From NCBI GenBank assembly GCA_002077045.2, contig KZ111146.1, positions 1,025,757 through 1,089,756 on the forward strand: a DNA stretch of 64,000 bases, written 5' to 3'. How positions within the stretch are numbered: position 1 is the first letter of the stretch; each line of letters begins with the position of its first letter. The translations under genes were made by a program, and so were the position numbers. Of the stretch, positions 63,999-64,000 are shown piece by piece. The DNA is from Rachicladosporium sp. CCFEE 5018 (Eukaryota; Ascomycota; Dothideomycetes; Cladosporiales; Cladosporiaceae). The notes beneath the pieces are model-generated. The model was not told the origin of the DNA, searched no databases, and saw nothing but the letters and a program-made list of their open reading frames with translations.

Positions 63999-64000
63999 TT

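Noticed and set aside
1..64000. tRNA genes, transposons, CRISPR-like arrays, viral insertions
   Set aside because: No cloverleaf with a convincing TPsiC arm, no transposase, integrase or reverse transcriptase motif, and no spaced repeat array was found. Most of the remaining open frames are antisense shadows of the genes listed.

Overview
The window looks like a nuclear chromosome segment from a filamentous ascomycete (Pezizomycotina). Genes are compact and on both strands. They are split by very short introns (about 50-100 bases, GTAAG-type donors, CTAAC/CTGAC-type branch sites, mostly CAG/TAG acceptors). The families are fungal: a PTH11-like receptor, FHS sugar permease, fungal PAF-acetylhydrolase, delta-8 sphingolipid desaturase and an I78 inhibitor. 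A dothideomycete black yeast would fit, and a heterozygous or hybrid diploid such as Hortaea would explain the duplicated segments. That species guess is inference only.

Layout. 1-10.2 kb: the tail of an unknown gene, an FHS/fucose-permease-type sugar transporter, a small unknown protein, the gamma-tubulin cofactor MZT1, an isolated class I terpene cyclase, a tiny gene with competing splice acceptors, PUF6, and a ferroportin-like iron exporter. 10.2-29.5 kb: a block of about 9.57 kb present twice, with exactly 100 N between the copies. Each copy holds the ferroportin tail (cut in copy 2), an EthD-like protein, a coiled-coil protein, a DDT-WHIM-PHD chromatin protein, a PTH11-like receptor, and the desaturase tail (cut in copy 1). 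The block edges coincide with the N run on both sides. This is the mark of two unmerged overlapping contig ends (probably two haplotypes), not a biological tandem duplication.

29.3-43.9 kb: delta-8 sphingolipid desaturase with cytochrome b5, S-adenosylhomocysteine hydrolase, an I78-type protease inhibitor, an ammonium transporter carrying an in-frame stop, an unresolved locus, a PAF-acetylhydrolase, and a secreted beta-propeller protein. 41.8-46.1 kb: a second unmerged overlap (2080 bases, one mismatch noticed) around another 100-N gap. 46-64 kb: the spliceosomal helicase PRP5, a mitochondrial-type double HMG-box protein, a Zap1-like zinc-finger protein with a cysteine-rich N-terminus, an N-myristoylated-type small protein, phosphoglycerate kinase, an Mpv17/PMP22 protein, an auxin-efflux-carrier-like transporter, a frameshifted DEDDy exonuclease, a Gly-Met-Pro-repeat protein, and an incomplete gene at the right edge.

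I see no single coherent operon-like or biosynthetic system: the genes are mostly independent housekeeping or transport functions. The most informative signals are the two false duplications, with their very different and patchy divergence, several single-lesion broken genes, two GC-AG introns, small genes easily missed by length cut-offs, and the orphan terpene cyclase. No tRNA, rRNA, transposon, viral or CRISPR feature was recognised.
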